Source: Artocarpus heterophyllus (taxonomy: Eukaryota > Streptophyta > Magnoliopsida > Rosales > Moraceae). Taken from it: a DNA stretch of 64,000 bases. Each line of letters starts with the position of its first letter. Positions within the stretch are counted from its first letter, which is position 1. Shown piece after piece: positions 24,385 to 35,408 of this stretch. The notes beneath the pieces were generated by a model. The model was not told the origin of the DNA and ran no database searches. It was given only the letters and a program-made list of their open reading frames with translations. The position numbers were made by a program, and so were the translations under genes. The stretch is from contig CM046340.1 of assembly GCA_025403435.1 (NCBI GenBank), forward strand, positions 8,470,420 through 8,534,419. The letters run 5' to 3'.

Positions 24385-26126
24385 TAGGGTTGTACAACAA
24401 TTACCCCGCACTCGCCAACCGCCCGTGTCCACGCCCGCCCATGTCGAAAAAAGCGAGTTTACGTTAGCAACCCACCCGCCAATATATTCAGGTGGGCGGG
24501 TTTGGTTTTAAGTTTTTGAGGGCGAGCGCTTGCCTATATATTAAAAAAAATAAAACTATCTAAACTCGGCCAGCCACACGCTCACAAGTCATGACCTAAA
24601 TCTACACTGCATGCATTCAGCCCCCGCCCCTCTTTCCCTCTTTTTTTTTTCCATTTCTCTTCTCCCTAATTGTCCTCTTCTTCTTCCTATTCTCCCTAAT
24701 CTGCCGGCCCCCGTTTCAGTTCAGTACTTGATTCTGCTCATTGTAAGTATTTTTGTTGGTTTTCTGCTTTTTTTTTCTTTTATCTACTCTGGTCAGTGGA
24801 AGAAAAAAGGTAAGTAATGGTTCGAAATTATTTGCAGGGATCATTGGCTCTAGTTTTGCAATGTCTTAATACACGAGTCAGAGCAGCTTTTGATTATGGT
24901 TCAGAGGAAGAGAATAACGAAACTCAATCAAGAAAGAAATGGGATTTCTTAGAGATAGAATCATTGGAAGGTATTGATTATTTAGGAGCCCAAAATGGAA
25001 ACAAAATGCCAAGAAGTTTAGGTGATTCCTGTCCTGTTTTATCAAGTATACTTAGTGGTTACTTTTCAAGAGAATTTGAATATGGGAATGGGAGGAACCG
25101 AAGTTTTTTATGAAATCCTAAATGTATTATGCTGTATGTGTATGATTTTTTGTATTGCGTATTTACACTTTCATCATTTTTTTCCTTGTGTTTTAGAACC
25201 ATCACCTGCTTTTATTCAAGTGATTGGACAGAAGGTTCAAGAGGTAAGATTTTGGAATTCATTAACTCTCATACTTTGGACACAAGCTCTTGAACTTTAC
25301 TTAACAATCATAAATTGTATTCATTCACTGGGACGAATGACAAATTTGTCTTAGTACATGTTACTTGTTTTGTATTTCATATTGGTTCATCTTCTTTACA
25401 AATTTGTCTTTTGTGTTTGATTATATGAAGGAATGATACTATTTGTAGCATATATATTTTTAGTTATGATGGACCTGTGTTTCTGGCTGACTAATTGTGA
25501 AATTCTTAGTTCATGAAATATGATACATCAACATTTCTCAGGTTGTAGTAGCAGTAACTGAAGGCTTGAGATTTCGACTAATAAAAATCCTCAAGTAACT
25601 GCCATAGTCGAGATATGCTAGGCCAAGTAAGAAAATTCTAAAAATTCCTTTGCAATTTTGTTCATTACTTGACTTTGTTCATCATTTTATTTGTAGTATT
25701 GTATTATTTTCAAACCTAGTGAATAGGCTTTAATCTTTATGGACTCTTGACTTTGTTCATCACTTCATCTGTAGTTGATGTTTCTTGTTGCAGTGAATGA
25801 TTATGTTTCTTAATTTGTACCTATGAATATGGTCACTGTCTTTAGGCATCAAACTTGCTTGTTGTTGGGAATGCTTTATGTATTATCATCTTATATTTTC
25901 TTTACTTTTTTTTTTTTAAAAAAAAGTCTAACAAATTACATTGGGCAATAGCATAAGTCTAAACCACCTCAACCTGCTTGCACCTGCCCGCAACCGTCCA
26001 AAACCAAACCGAAACCGCCCGCCATATGGTGGGCGGTTTGTGGGTTGGTTAATCGCCAACCCGCCATCCGAAAAAACAAAACTAAGCCCGTCCAAAAGCC
26101 TCCAAACCGCCCGTTGTCCACCCCTA
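24385..26126. mobile_element. Non-autonomous hAT-type DNA transposon (1.74 kb)
   Basis: The left terminus is TAGGGTTGTACAAC. The right terminus, reverse-complemented, is TAGGGGTGGACAAC, giving a 14-bp inverted repeat with two mismatches. Subterminal GGGCGG-rich sequence is typical of plant hAT elements. The flanks carry an 8-bp target duplication, ATTCTGAT (24377-24384) and ATTTTGAC (26127-26134), with two differences. Removing the element restores a gypsy gag frame. No transposase domain was seen. The interior has exon-like blocks at about 24829-25113, 25198-25243 and 25544-25600. Confidence 0.85.
24829..25113 (+). pseudogene. Exon-like coding fragment inside the hAT element, unidentified
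   Basis: A non-repetitive open stretch starts after a 3' splice-like TTATTTGCAG and reads, for example, ARTRV-like sequence, then FDYGSEEENNETQSRKKWDF and RSLGDSCPVLSSILSGYF. Further short open blocks follow AG acceptors (EPSPAFIQVIGQKVQE at 25198-25243; VVVAVTEGLRFR from 25544). This exon-intron-like layout does not resemble a hAT transposase and may be captured host gene sequence. I do not recognise the parent gene. The first four residues are approximate. Confidence 0.35.
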
Positions 26127-26215
26127 ATTTTGACCTTGGTCTTGGCGAATTTTCTCCCTTAATTTAGTGAGATTAGGTTCATCTTCTTGGTTGCGAGTAG
26201 CGGGTGCATATCACC
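26120..26215 (-). pseudogene. Ty3/gypsy gag N-terminal fragment
   Basis: The minus-strand frame reads PATRNQEDEPNLTKLREK, then IRQDQGQN, which is gag-like. The frame resumes across the hAT insertion at 24384 as HAKDMVTPPKTAEECFSG before hitting a stop. This confirms that the two pieces were once contiguous. Confidence 0.7.
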
Positions 26216-26498
26216 TCCTTATATTCTTTTTGTATTGTTAATTATTAAAATTTCTAATTAAATAGTTGGGTCTTTCTAGGACTTTGAGATAGGATACTTA
26301 AGAACTTTTATTGGTACCAATATTTGACTTAAGAACCTTCTAAGGATGGAGGTCTTAGGATATGAAAGAAATCCCTGAGGGTCACTAGGTAACCAAAAGT
26401 GACAATATGTATGAGTAGTAAGTATAAGACTCGCTTATGCCCGGGTTCTGTCAGGTTGGGCCGTATGGGGTTGAGACGTTACATAAACTAATAACTTG

Positions 26499-26632
26499 TT
26501 TGATGTGTTAGACCAACAAATAGTATAAAGCTCTCAACAGCTATATTAAAAAGTAAAAAATTATTACAATATAAACATCTCATATGTTATAATTTTTAAA
26601 CCAATATTTTTATTTTCAACCTTGAACGCCTT
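26499..26632. mobile_element. MITE of the TGTAAAGC/ATGCTATAG family, copy 4
   Basis: It contains AGTATAAAGCTCTCAACAGC and ACAATATAAACATCTCATAT, with a decayed terminal pair near GTTTGATG and CTTGAACGCC. Confidence 0.5.
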
Positions 26633-27494
26633 ATAAAGCTATAAATGTGTGCTTTTGGATACTAAAAAAAATCTTTTTTTTCTTTTCTATTTATGAAATA
26701 CAGCGAATATACTGAGAGGCCCAGTGCAATCATTGTTGTCCCCTTTTCTTTAGTGGCCAAGTACTACTACACAGGAACCCGTAATTAATGTAAAAGAGGA
26801 CCACGAAAGGGGACTAAAAGCTCATTCGCTATACTAGCCCAATAAGAAGCCCGCTAGAATAATAAAGTAAATAAATATTCCCATAAAATAAATAACAGGA
26901 AAAGTAATTCCTATGGGCAATGGTGCTATTTTATGTGTAGTAGTTGTTGTTATACTAATGTGTGGTCCAAACCTGAAGATGTGATTTTTTTTCTGAATTT
27001 GATGGGCTTCAAGTTGACTGTTTATTGTGGTTTTGACAAGCAAAATATCCCTTTGTTATTGTTATTACTATTATTGTTGGATAAACAATACGTCATTTTA
27101 TTTATTATTATTATTTTTTTGGAATTTGAGATTGAGAATTTGAACTCTATAATTTGTGACAGAGTTAGGTATAGTATTACCACTACTCTATGCTTGCAAG
27201 CACATTGTATTTTTAATTTTCACTCCATGATTTTAGGGTTAACCTTAAACCAGGTTTTCTTTATTATCTTATGTTTAAAAAAAGAAAAAATTTCAGTTTA
27301 GTGTCGTTGAGATCAACTTGGTGGTCTTTTACTGCCCCCAAATTAAGCGAGAGCTTGCTTTACGTGGGCCGGGATGATTGGGCACCTCCCACCTATTATG
27401 AGTAGTCCATGAAAAAGTTGTGCTTCAATGAAAGTCCCATAAACTTGGCCCAATACGGTAGGAGCCCAAAACCCACACCATTCGGACCTTAGGT
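26633..27494. other. Gene-free spacer
   Basis: AT-rich, with a TTATTATTA-rich stretch at 27055-27120. The ORF at 26933-27301 is hydrophobic and low in complexity; I do not support it as a gene. Confidence 0.4.
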
Positions 27495-27636
27495 GAGTAG
27501 TTAAACCATCAGTTTGGGTCTGAAAATTACAGCAGCATGTAAGAGCTTTACATTGTATTTTTTTTATTGTAGCATATGAGAGCTTTACACTGTTTACAGT
27601 TCAAACTATTGGTTTGAACTATTCTTTTAAACACCC
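27495..27636. mobile_element. MITE of the TGTAAAGC/ATGCTATAG family, copy 5
   Basis: Two direct cores lie in the opposite orientation: AGCATGTAAGAGCTTTACAT and AGCATATGAGAGCTTTACAC. The right end is TTTTAAACACCCT. One of the best-preserved copies. Confidence 0.65.
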
Positions 27637-27955
27637 TAAAAGTCAAAACAATGAGCTGAAAGAAAATTTTAAGGGAGGCCTAAAATTTTAGGTGTTAATT
27701 AATTATGCTGTATACTTAACTTATATATTTGTCACTTTTTTTTAGGGAATAATTATTTCACTTTTATAAGCTCAAATTTTTTAAAAAATAGTGTGGTTAA
27801 AATTGAACTCTATAGAAGTATATTCCTCTAGGGTTGTAATCATAAAATCCATTACCCTACCTTAATTTTTTTTTATAGCTTTAAAAAACAAACTTGGCCT
27901 TTTTGACTGAAGAAACAGAGCCAAACAAGTTCCATGACATGCTAAAGGATTTAAA

Positions 27956-28065
27956 GCTCTAAGCAGTGATAGTAAAAAGCAAAAAAATGCTATAGTATAA
28001 ACCTCTCACATTACTATAGTTTTCAAATCAACATTTTTAATTCTAGCCGCTCTCCTGAATATCCT
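27956..28065. mobile_element. MITE of the TGTAAAGC/ATGCTATAG family, copy 6 (partial)
   Basis: It carries the core CTATAGTATAAACCTCTCAC and a following ACTATAG word. Termini are not resolved. Confidence 0.4.
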
Positions 28066-28239
28066 ATAAATAAATAGTATAAATCTAACAATACTAAAAT
28101 TTACAGATTATTGTTGTATAAAAAAATTACAGATTATAACACAACAACTAATGGTACTGTACATAAAATATTTGTAGATAGAGATTCCTGCAGCTTTACA
28201 GACTAACCTTTTTACCGGCTAATATTTTAGTATTTTACA

Positions 28240-28689
28240 AACTAAAACTTGTGTGTCCTTGCTAGTTGCATCAAATCCAACCTCCGAGAACCTAAATTGG
28301 AACAAGGTAAATAGGACACTTATTTTCACCAACAGACTATTTACGCAAAACTAAAGGGGGTCCCCTAATCCATTTTACAAAGACAACCGTCTCCAAATCA
28401 CACACAAGGCATAAAACAGTAGGAACAAGATTATCTTCTCTTCCATTTTCAGAAGCATTATTCGCTTTGCAACAGCATAAGGCCCCTCCGAGCGGCGCCA
28501 TACACACAACGGCAGCCAGAGATAGCCCTCCGGCAAATGAGAACCAAGGTAGTCACAAAAATGGCATCAACATGAGAGACACCCCCAGCAACTCCAATGC
28601 ATTGGAAGCTTTACTCCCTGCCCCTCGCAACAAAATGCCGTTTCAAATCAGACTGTAGCAAGCCATGAAGACAAGTCACCGTGGCCCGC
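28240..28689. other. Unidentified, relatively GC-rich segment
   Basis: The 28460-28660 stretch is richer in GC than its surroundings and reads open for about 63 codons on the plus strand. On the minus strand a possible exon follows TTGCTACAG. Neither frame resembles a family I know. It directly adjoins the bHLH49-derived duplicate and could be another captured or decayed exon. Confidence 0.3.
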
Positions 28690-29160
28690 CTGAATAATCA
28701 GAAAGGGAAATGGTCACAAATTATCATAGAAATACCTACATCTTTTGCAAGGTGCCGTTTGATGTTAAAATCTAGCATATGAATTAATGTTGCTTGGTGC
28801 GTAACGTTGACAAAAACTGCACCATGAAAGAGTATTAATTATAAGAATCGAGACTTTTATTGATCACAAGCACGCAGCTTCCTGACATAAATGCAAAATG
28901 CATAGGATTGTAACTACATCACGTTCACCTTTTTTGTTTTTTTAATATACCTGCAGAGAAGGCATGACTATTCTTATTGTCTGTGTTTAAACTCCTAGCT
29001 CACGAAACTCTACTCCAAATATTACTGTCCCGCCCCAACGACGAGAGAGAGAGGGAGAGAGAGAGAGAGATAGATAGAATGTAAAGCGAAGATTTTTCAG
29101 TAATGTAATATAGAAAGAGATACAGACAGAGAAGCTAGTCCAATAACATCCCATTAGGAA
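28690..29160 (-). pseudogene. Partial decayed duplicate of the bHLH49-like gene
   Basis: CTACATCTTTTGCAAGG at 28738 matches CTTACATCTTTTGCAAGG at 13941, the end of bHLH49 exon 5. Similarity runs through the exon (GACAAAAACTGC at 28809 versus 14010) and into both flanking introns (GATCACAAGCACGCAGCTTC versus GATCATAAGCACATAGATTC; ACATAAATGCAA in both). From about 29089, AGATTTTTCAGTAATGTAAT matches the bHLH49 leader near 16890. The copy therefore joins one exon and its introns to the 5' leader, with everything between deleted. It is non-coding and lies in the same orientation, about 14.8 kb from its source. Confidence 0.8.
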
Positions 29161-30554
29161 AAGCAAGCTTATTATTTGGTCAGGGTTTTTTAGCAATAAT
29201 TGATTGTTTTTAGCATTTTAACCCCCCAAGTTTTTTAGTATTTTAATAGAAAAAATTACATGTTAAGCCACACTTAGAAAAATTTATACCATACTATCAT
29301 TTATATTTCATGTTAAGTTATATTACAAATAAACATTTAGTATTTATGACAGGTAAATCTTGAAATATAGAAATTTTGATAAGCAATTAAGGCCTTGAAA
29401 TTGTCAAATTATTGCAATGTGGCCCAAGTAAATAGAAGCTTGGATAAATTGGCGACTGAAATGCTACGTGCGCCTTAAGAGCATTACTCGACTTTTTTGT
29501 GGGATTTTGGCTCTTGACCCTTTTAATCTTTGTTCCATAAAAAATTGTCCATTACTGTTTTAATTGCGATGAACTGATAATTACCTCTTTCTTTTTGCCA
29601 TCAATTTAATCAGCGCTATTAATTTAGGCAGCATTGTAATAGTTTGGCAAGGTCATGGAAAAAATTATCAAAATTAAATATTTAGAGTACAATTTGTTAA
29701 AATAGCAAATGTTTCAGAGGTAAAAATACCAAACCAATGAAAATTGCTTCCTATGCGTAAACACTGCTATCTGTCATATGAAGTACATTTTTTGGTACTT
29801 CAAAACAATATCGTGTGGACGGGTGGATAATGCTGGAAAATATTATGTGGTAAGACACTAAGCCTTTGCTTCCTTTTGTGCAAAATTAGTTATTTTTAAT
29901 TATGACCCTAATGATATTTACTTGTTTTGCTGTATCTTCGACATATCTCAACATTTTTATAATATACAATGTTGATTCGTTCATTAATAAATTGTCTATT
30001 TTCAAATAAAACATAGATAAGGACAAGTGAGGGTTTAAAGAAGGATAAAATAATAATTAAAAGTAAAGAACATAATCAGCATCTTGAAAATAAAATTCAA
30101 AAGAAAAAACCTCAACATTCATATGGCATCCTCATCATATAAATTTCATATGAAAATAGATAGTTCATTAACGAAGAGGTCAAAAATGTATATTTCATAA
30201 ACGTTGGAGTAGTTAACCCTTTAAAAACAAATGTCGTGATTCAAAATAAGACAAGTAAATATCTTCAGGGACCATCGGTGAAAATAACCTGACAACCTTC
30301 AAAAGCATTGTTCTCTAAACTATTGCCGTTTTACAAAGAGAAAGACACCATTTGCTATCACTCCATGATTCAAGGCTTAACCTTAGCTGACGTTTGTGTT
30401 ATTACGACTCATCTTTATCAAATGGCTGGCTTAGTATTGTTGTCAAAGAATGAGTAAGATATTCTATAAAGACTCAGGGAATTAGTAGCTCTAGTTTTAG
30501 AGGTTGTTGGCTATTAATTGGGGTGAGGGAAGCCTGGTATTATCGGTGTCAGCT
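29161..30554. other. Gene-free AT-rich spacer
   Basis: No gene, RNA or transposon could be supported. Composition is AT-rich with scattered short homopolymers. Confidence 0.4.
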
Positions 30555-30715
30555 AGTATGATCCCATATGCTAATTGCTTCTAAGATATGCGAGGAAAGA
30601 ATTAAAAAAAAAAAAAAATGTGTGCTCAAAAACCTTACAAGTAACAAATAACCAAGCATATATCATGAAAAAGGAAGTCTCAATACAGTAACTTTTCGTC
30701 AGCAAATCATGGCAA
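30555..30715. repeat. Dispersed direct repeat, copy 1 of 2
   Basis: ATCCCATATGCTAATTGCTT at about 30561, through AAGCATATATCATGAAAAAG and GTCTCAATACAGTAA, recurs at about 31978-32155 as ATCCCATATACTAATTGCTT through AAGCATATGTCATGAAAAAG. About 80-85% similar by eye. Confidence 0.7.
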
Positions 30716-30837
30716 AATCACATCTATTTATCAGAATCGCAGTGGTTTATTTAATAGTTATCCATCCAAATCTGTCAAAACACTCACGGAAACACACTAA
30801 AAAGGTATTGTAATGCTCCTTTATCAATTTGTACAAA

Positions 30838-31290
30838 CCTTGTGGCTGAAGGACAACAACTATTACCAAGAAAGAGGGGTGTCCATTGTGCTAGTCCGTT
30901 TTCAGACCATCACAGTGCATGGCCAAGCCCAGCTCAACCTTACACTATAGCAGGCCAAGTTTGGTCCTACACGTTCCTCTAGTGTAGTTTCCATGATCTT
31001 CACCTTGTGGTTTAAGGGCAACAACATTTTCCGTCGCACAAAACGAAAATTAAAGAGTCAATTGTGCTAGGCCGTTCAACCCGCCATAGTACATGGCCGA
31101 GCCCAGCTTGCCCTAGTAAGCAAGGACCGGCTTGGCACGTTCCTCTAGTATAAATTCCATGATCTTCCCCTCTTGGCTGAAAGGCAGCAACCTTTTCCAT
31201 CTTGCAAAGAAAACATAGAAGTGTCAATTACGCTAGGTCCAAGTAAGCCTTGCATTCTAGAAGGCCAGGCCTGGCCCAACACATTTGTTG
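30838..31290. repeat. Degenerate tandem repeat, about 165-bp period
   Basis: Units start near 30839, 31004 and 31170 with CTTGTGGCTGAAGGACAACA, CTTGTGGTTTAAGGGCAACA and CTCTTGGCTGAAAGGCAGCA. Other shared words are ATTGTGCTAG(T/G)CCG, CATGGCC(A/G)AGCCCAGCT and ACGTTCCTCTAGT. About 2.7 copies are present. ORFs here arise from the repeat. Confidence 0.75.
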
Positions 31291-31360
31291 GAAAATTTGG
31301 ATTGATTAATACCACTAAAAAATAATTGCAGAGAATGTTACACCATATCATTACACTACG

Positions 31361-31466
31361 ATTTAAAATACTAAATACACTCTTGATGTATATGACCAGT
31401 ATTTGTCATAGTTATTTAAAATACTAAATACACTCTTGATGTATATGGCCAGTATTTGTCATAGTT
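31361..31466. repeat. Two-copy 53-bp tandem duplication
   Basis: ATTTAAAATACTAAATACAC at 31361 recurs at 31414, and the units are nearly identical (GACCAGT versus GGCCAGT). Recent. Confidence 0.88.
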
Positions 31467-31974
31467 ATCAGCTAGTCTGCGCATCAGTCCTTGATACCAT
31501 TTGGTATCTTTCATGATATTGGTATCCATCATGGATATTTACGGTATTCGTGTAGATACCGTGTCCATCGAAAACCACCATTTCTGATGGCAAAAACCAA
31601 CACAATACATGAAACAAACAAACAAACAATATCGTAAGTAAAATTTTATAAAAATTATATTTTGGCCCCCCTTAAAATTATGTTTTTCTCTTTCTAAAGT
31701 TCTATATCTCCATTCATTTAATTTTTATTGACAATGTCGATGTACATTCCGTCCTTTGACTAATTTTTTTGGCTCTGTCTTTGACACATGTACTGTCACT
31801 TAATATGTAACTAGTGTACCAAGAGATGTTAAAAGTCCTTGAACTATAGTTCGAACCATTTTTACAGTATTTACTCCCACAGAAATTTAAATTTTCATTT
31901 AAAATTTCTATTCAAACCATGATCTAAATGCTACATAAATGTTCAAGTACCCATGAAAACACAATAATGTTGTA

Positions 31975-32155
31975 TGGATCCCATATACTAATTGCTTCTG
32001 AGATATGTGAGGGAAAGAAATTATAAAAGAGAAGGAAAAGGAAAAAGTAAGCTCAAGAACCTTAGAAGTAACAAATAACCATTGCTAGTTGTGACCAAGC
32101 ATATGTCATGAAAAAGGCAGTCTCAATACAATAATTTTTCATCAATAAATCATTT
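31975..32155. repeat. Dispersed direct repeat, copy 2 of 2
   Basis: Partner of 30555-30715, with short insertions (an A/G-rich stretch and TTGCTAGTTGTGACC). The two lie 1.42 kb apart in direct orientation, which could be remnants of LTRs or of a segmental duplication. TG...CA ends were not found. Confidence 0.65.
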
Positions 32156-33029
32156 AGTAAAAATAAAACTTTAAATAGAATTCAACACTGATTAAAATAT
32201 TAAGTCAAATATCATTTTTAGAAACATTGATAAGTAAATAATCTAACAAAATAAGAATTTCTTTTGGCTGTCAATCTTTTTAGAAAGCATTAAACCATTG
32301 ACAGACCTAAAAAAAAAAATGCATTTCTTTACAGTTTAAAGTGATTACGATTACCCTTGACCTATGTGGCTAGTTAAATTGATCTAGGCTCCAGCCACAG
32401 ATAACCTATGTGGATAGGTCCACACTTGCCAAACTTAAATTTGAATTTTTTCAGTTACTGCATTCAATCTCTATGACTAAATTTGTGTTTTCCAATTTCT
32501 ATAATCCTACCACATTCAATCTTTCAGACTAAATTCATATTTACTATTAGAGATGTTAGATGGGCTGGCCTGGTTTGTTTAAATTGAATTAAAGCTTATC
32601 TCAAGCCGTGCCTAAACGGGTCTATTTACTCGTCATATCATGTTGAACCTAGCTGATTTAATTTTTATAACGTTAAGCCAAATCACTATCCATTTATCCG
32701 TGGTTTACGCCCATAATGTGCTTGAGGCTTGTTCATGCTTTTAGTATTTTTTTAGATATTTGCAGTGCCTGCCACACAACAACCACGTCAATCGACATAC
32801 ACCACAGGTGAAAAATTTTTGCCTTATCTGCCATGTGTCAGAACGACTATTAGATTAAGAAGACAACTATCCCTCAAACAAGGTTCGTTTGGATATCGGT
32901 GGGTACTATTACAGACATTAGCTATTCTTCGGAGGGTATATTTGGTTTTTCAAATATAAGGTGATAACATGGTAGTAATATTCACCGCAAATATTTTGTA
33001 CCTAAAGTTTATAGCATTCTTATAAAGAG

Positions 33030-33235
33030 GCTTTTTTTTTTTTTTTTGACGCTCAGCTCATACCCATAACTTGTTTGTTGCATGCCTTTTTATTGGATAA
33101 CAATATATGATGCGTTTGGCAACTCATGCCCATAATGTGCTTGCATCGTGTTCATGCTTTTATTATATTTTTATTATGCTCGGCACGGACCCATAACTTG
33201 TTTGTTACATGTCTTTTCGTTTGAGTAATAATATA
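33030..33235. repeat. Internal 131-bp tandem repeat inside R1 copy 1
   Basis: ACCCATAACTTGTTTGTTGC at about 33062 recurs at about 33189 as ACCCATAACTTGTTTGTTAC. The intervening GCCCATAATGTGCTTG block (about 33126) also occurs at about 32711. Confidence 0.55.
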
Positions 33236-33238
33236 TAA

Positions 33239-33389
33239 TGTGTTTCACAATTCCGTTTTAACTACATAGTTGAAATTCTTACAGTATAATGTTACAATGT
33301 TAAGCAAAAATAAGCTATAATGTAAAGCTTTCACATGCTATAGTAAATTAATTCTAACTTTCAACACTAATTACGTTGCCAAACACACC
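33239..33389. mobile_element. MITE of the TGTAAAGC/ATGCTATAG family, copy 7
   Basis: It begins TGTGTTTCACAATTCCG and ends GTTGCCAAACACACC. The core ATAATGTAAAGCTTTCACAT is followed by GCTATAGT. Well preserved, with inverted GTGTTT/AAACAC ends. Confidence 0.7.
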
Positions 33390-33599
33390 ATTAGTAAAAC
33401 TCAATCCTTGTGGCTCTGTCTCCACTTACCAATGCAGCAAAGAACGACCACATCTCATTTGTGTCCTAAAAGTGTTCTAAAAGAGTCACCGCAATAGCTC
33501 ACAGGTTATTCCTGCAGTTTTAATTTTGGGGACTTTACAGATATGCCATAGATTTAAGCCTTGAATAGATTTATGTCACCAAACAAAAATATTTGTAGA

Positions 33600-34560
33600 T
33601 ATTTGTAGAGAATGTTAGGACCATATCATCACACTATATTAAAATACATATAAATATACCCTCAAGATTCCAATTGGTATCCACCGTTATATTAGTGGGC
33701 ATCCGGTCAATGACTAACCAATAACCACTAAGATACCAGGCGATTACTGACCAGTAACCGTCGTGAATTAGCTGGAAAAAGCCGTCGATGGCGACGATGC
33801 CACAGTTAGAACACAAAAAATAAATAAATATGATAACTAGATCTAAATTCCATAGAAGAAAATCAACTAATTCAAAAACTTACACTAAATACAACAAATA
33901 CAAAATCAAGAAATCCGATATATCCTCAGGGGAAAAATCTCTCCAGAGCAACGGAAATACGACAGTGGAGATCGGCCGCAACGAGGAGAGATCTCCCCAC
34001 CCAAGAACGAGATCCAATGGATCTCTTAAGGCGATGGCCGTTCTGCACTGTACGACTTGCTTCTAGCGAATCAGGACCTCACGACGCGGCTCTAGTCTCT
34101 CTTATCTCTAATGACGATACAACTTGTAGGCCTACAAAGAGAGTCACGATGAAGAACAATGGTCGATCTTGGTCGACGGAAGAATGAGGGACAGAGGAAA
34201 CCACCTCGGTGGGGAGAGATCTCCCATTGCGGCTGCGACGGAAACAGTCGAGCAGAGGAGATCACTTGCATGCCCTTGCTGATCTAGATCCCCCTATAGG
34301 CGATTGCCCTTGCTGCCATGGTTGTTGCACAGATCTGGTCGACAATTGCCCTTCCTAATTTGAATAGCTCAAAAAACGGAGGAATGCTGGAGGAGAGAGA
34401 AGAAAGGGAAAAGTGAAGAAGTAGGAAAAAAAAAAAAAACCCTAACATGAAGTGAGGGTATATTAGTCTCTTTACTTTAATTTTTATCCCGTCATACGGC
34501 ATCAAATCAGATAGTTTTTTGAGCGTGGCATAAATCAATCCACACTTAAAAATTGTAACA
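33600..34560. other. Unidentified insertion with GC-richer interior
   Basis: The segment interrupts R1 copy 1. Its start (GTAGAGAATGTTAGGACCAT) also resembles 31331-31370. The interior from about 33930 to 34330 is GC-richer, with AGATCTCC words at 33991 and 34218. ORFs at 33830-34066 and 34284-34538 match nothing I know. It may be an LTR fragment. Confidence 0.3.
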
Positions 34561-34610
34561 TTTAGCCTAATTATCTCTTTACTTTAACATGCAAATTAAG
34601 CTAAAAAAAA

Positions 34611-35408
34611 GCTCAAATTACGAAGTCTGTGAGTTTGGTTCTAACTGGTTTGGTTGAGTATTTGTTTTGGTACGTAAGTTTTGACGTGGTTTGAACCCAC
34701 AAGTCTAGTTTTGGTTGAATATTTTTTGAAAAGGTTTTAATCCTTGATATGATGTTTAGACCTATAAAAGACTAGCTTTAAAGAACTATGCTCTTCTTAA
34801 ATTTTTCATGGTTTAAACCATTATCATTCGCTTTAAATCAAATACATTCAAAACCATTGGTTTAAAATTGCACAAGTTCGAAGGACATAAAAAGCCCTCC
34901 AATATGCTTGCAAACATCCAAAACGGTTTATTAGAATTATAACCTTCTAATTACTCCACAGGTCAGAAGATGGCAAATACTTCGCATGTACCAACATTTT
35001 TAAATCCAACCACCTATTAATGAGCCATACATAATTCTTGTGTGTGTCTTTAGTCCGGATCCCTTTTTGATCCGGACATTCTGTCCAATCGTTGGATCAA
35101 ACACTGACAATCAAGATTCTATTAAGGACATTTTCAATTAGAGTGAAGTTGCCTTAGGAGTATAAAATATATAGAAAACGGAACAAGGAAAAATTTAAAC
35201 CTGGAACAAATTCGAATATTTAGGAGTATTCCTTCTTGGCCTTGGGCTACACTTTCAGTTCTTAGGTTTGAAATCACACAATTTAAAAACACCATAGGGA
35301 TTAGCGTTTGTTTTATTTGGGATTTATGTACCATTGTGTATAAATTCAGCATCAAACTTCTTTCCACCCAATCCACTGTATTAGGGGTTCTATTTTTTTT
35401 TTTATTTT
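34611..35408. other. Gene-free spacer
   Basis: AT-rich with TTTGAACCA/TGGTTTAAA words of decayed MITEs. No gene supported. Confidence 0.35.

Larger units (their letters stand above)
23398..26484 (-). mobile_element. Degenerate Ty3/gypsy LTR retrotransposon relic
   Basis: On the minus strand the order is a gag start (26215-26120), gag remnant (24384 to about 24130), then the integrase C-terminal domain (about 24120-23760). Reverse transcriptase, RNase H and most of integrase are missing, so a large internal deletion has occurred. The candidate termini are TGTAACACCCC at 23398 and GAGACGTTACA ending at 26484, an inverted TGTAAC/GTTACA pair. The flanking pentamers CAAAC and TAAAC could be a decayed target duplication. 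The two LTRs are too diverged to align by eye, so the outer limits are tentative. The relic is interrupted by a hAT element at 24385-26126. Confidence 0.6.
32225..34610. repeat. Dispersed repeat family R1, copy 1 (with later insertions)
   Basis: Collinear similarity to 44220-46130. Shared blocks: AAATAAGAATTTCTTTTG (32239 / 44231), TGACTAAATTTGTGTTTTCC (32473), CCTACCACATTCAATC (32506), a block with TCCTTGTG and GTTCTAAAAGAG (about 33405-33490), and ACATGCAAATT(A/G)AGCT near 34589. The segments 32560-33395 and about 33540-34560 have no counterpart in copy 2 and are probably later insertions. No coding sequence is recognised. Confidence 0.6.

Noticed and set aside
24127..24432. 101-codon minus-strand ORF as a gene
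   Set aside because: It spans the hAT insertion edge and a wrong-frame reading of gypsy gag. The true gag frame here is broken by stops.
24611..24817. 68-codon hydrophobic ORF before the captured-exon block
   Set aside because: It is a pyrimidine-rich, leader-like stretch crossing a probable donor site (CATTGTAAGT), so it is unlikely to be coding.
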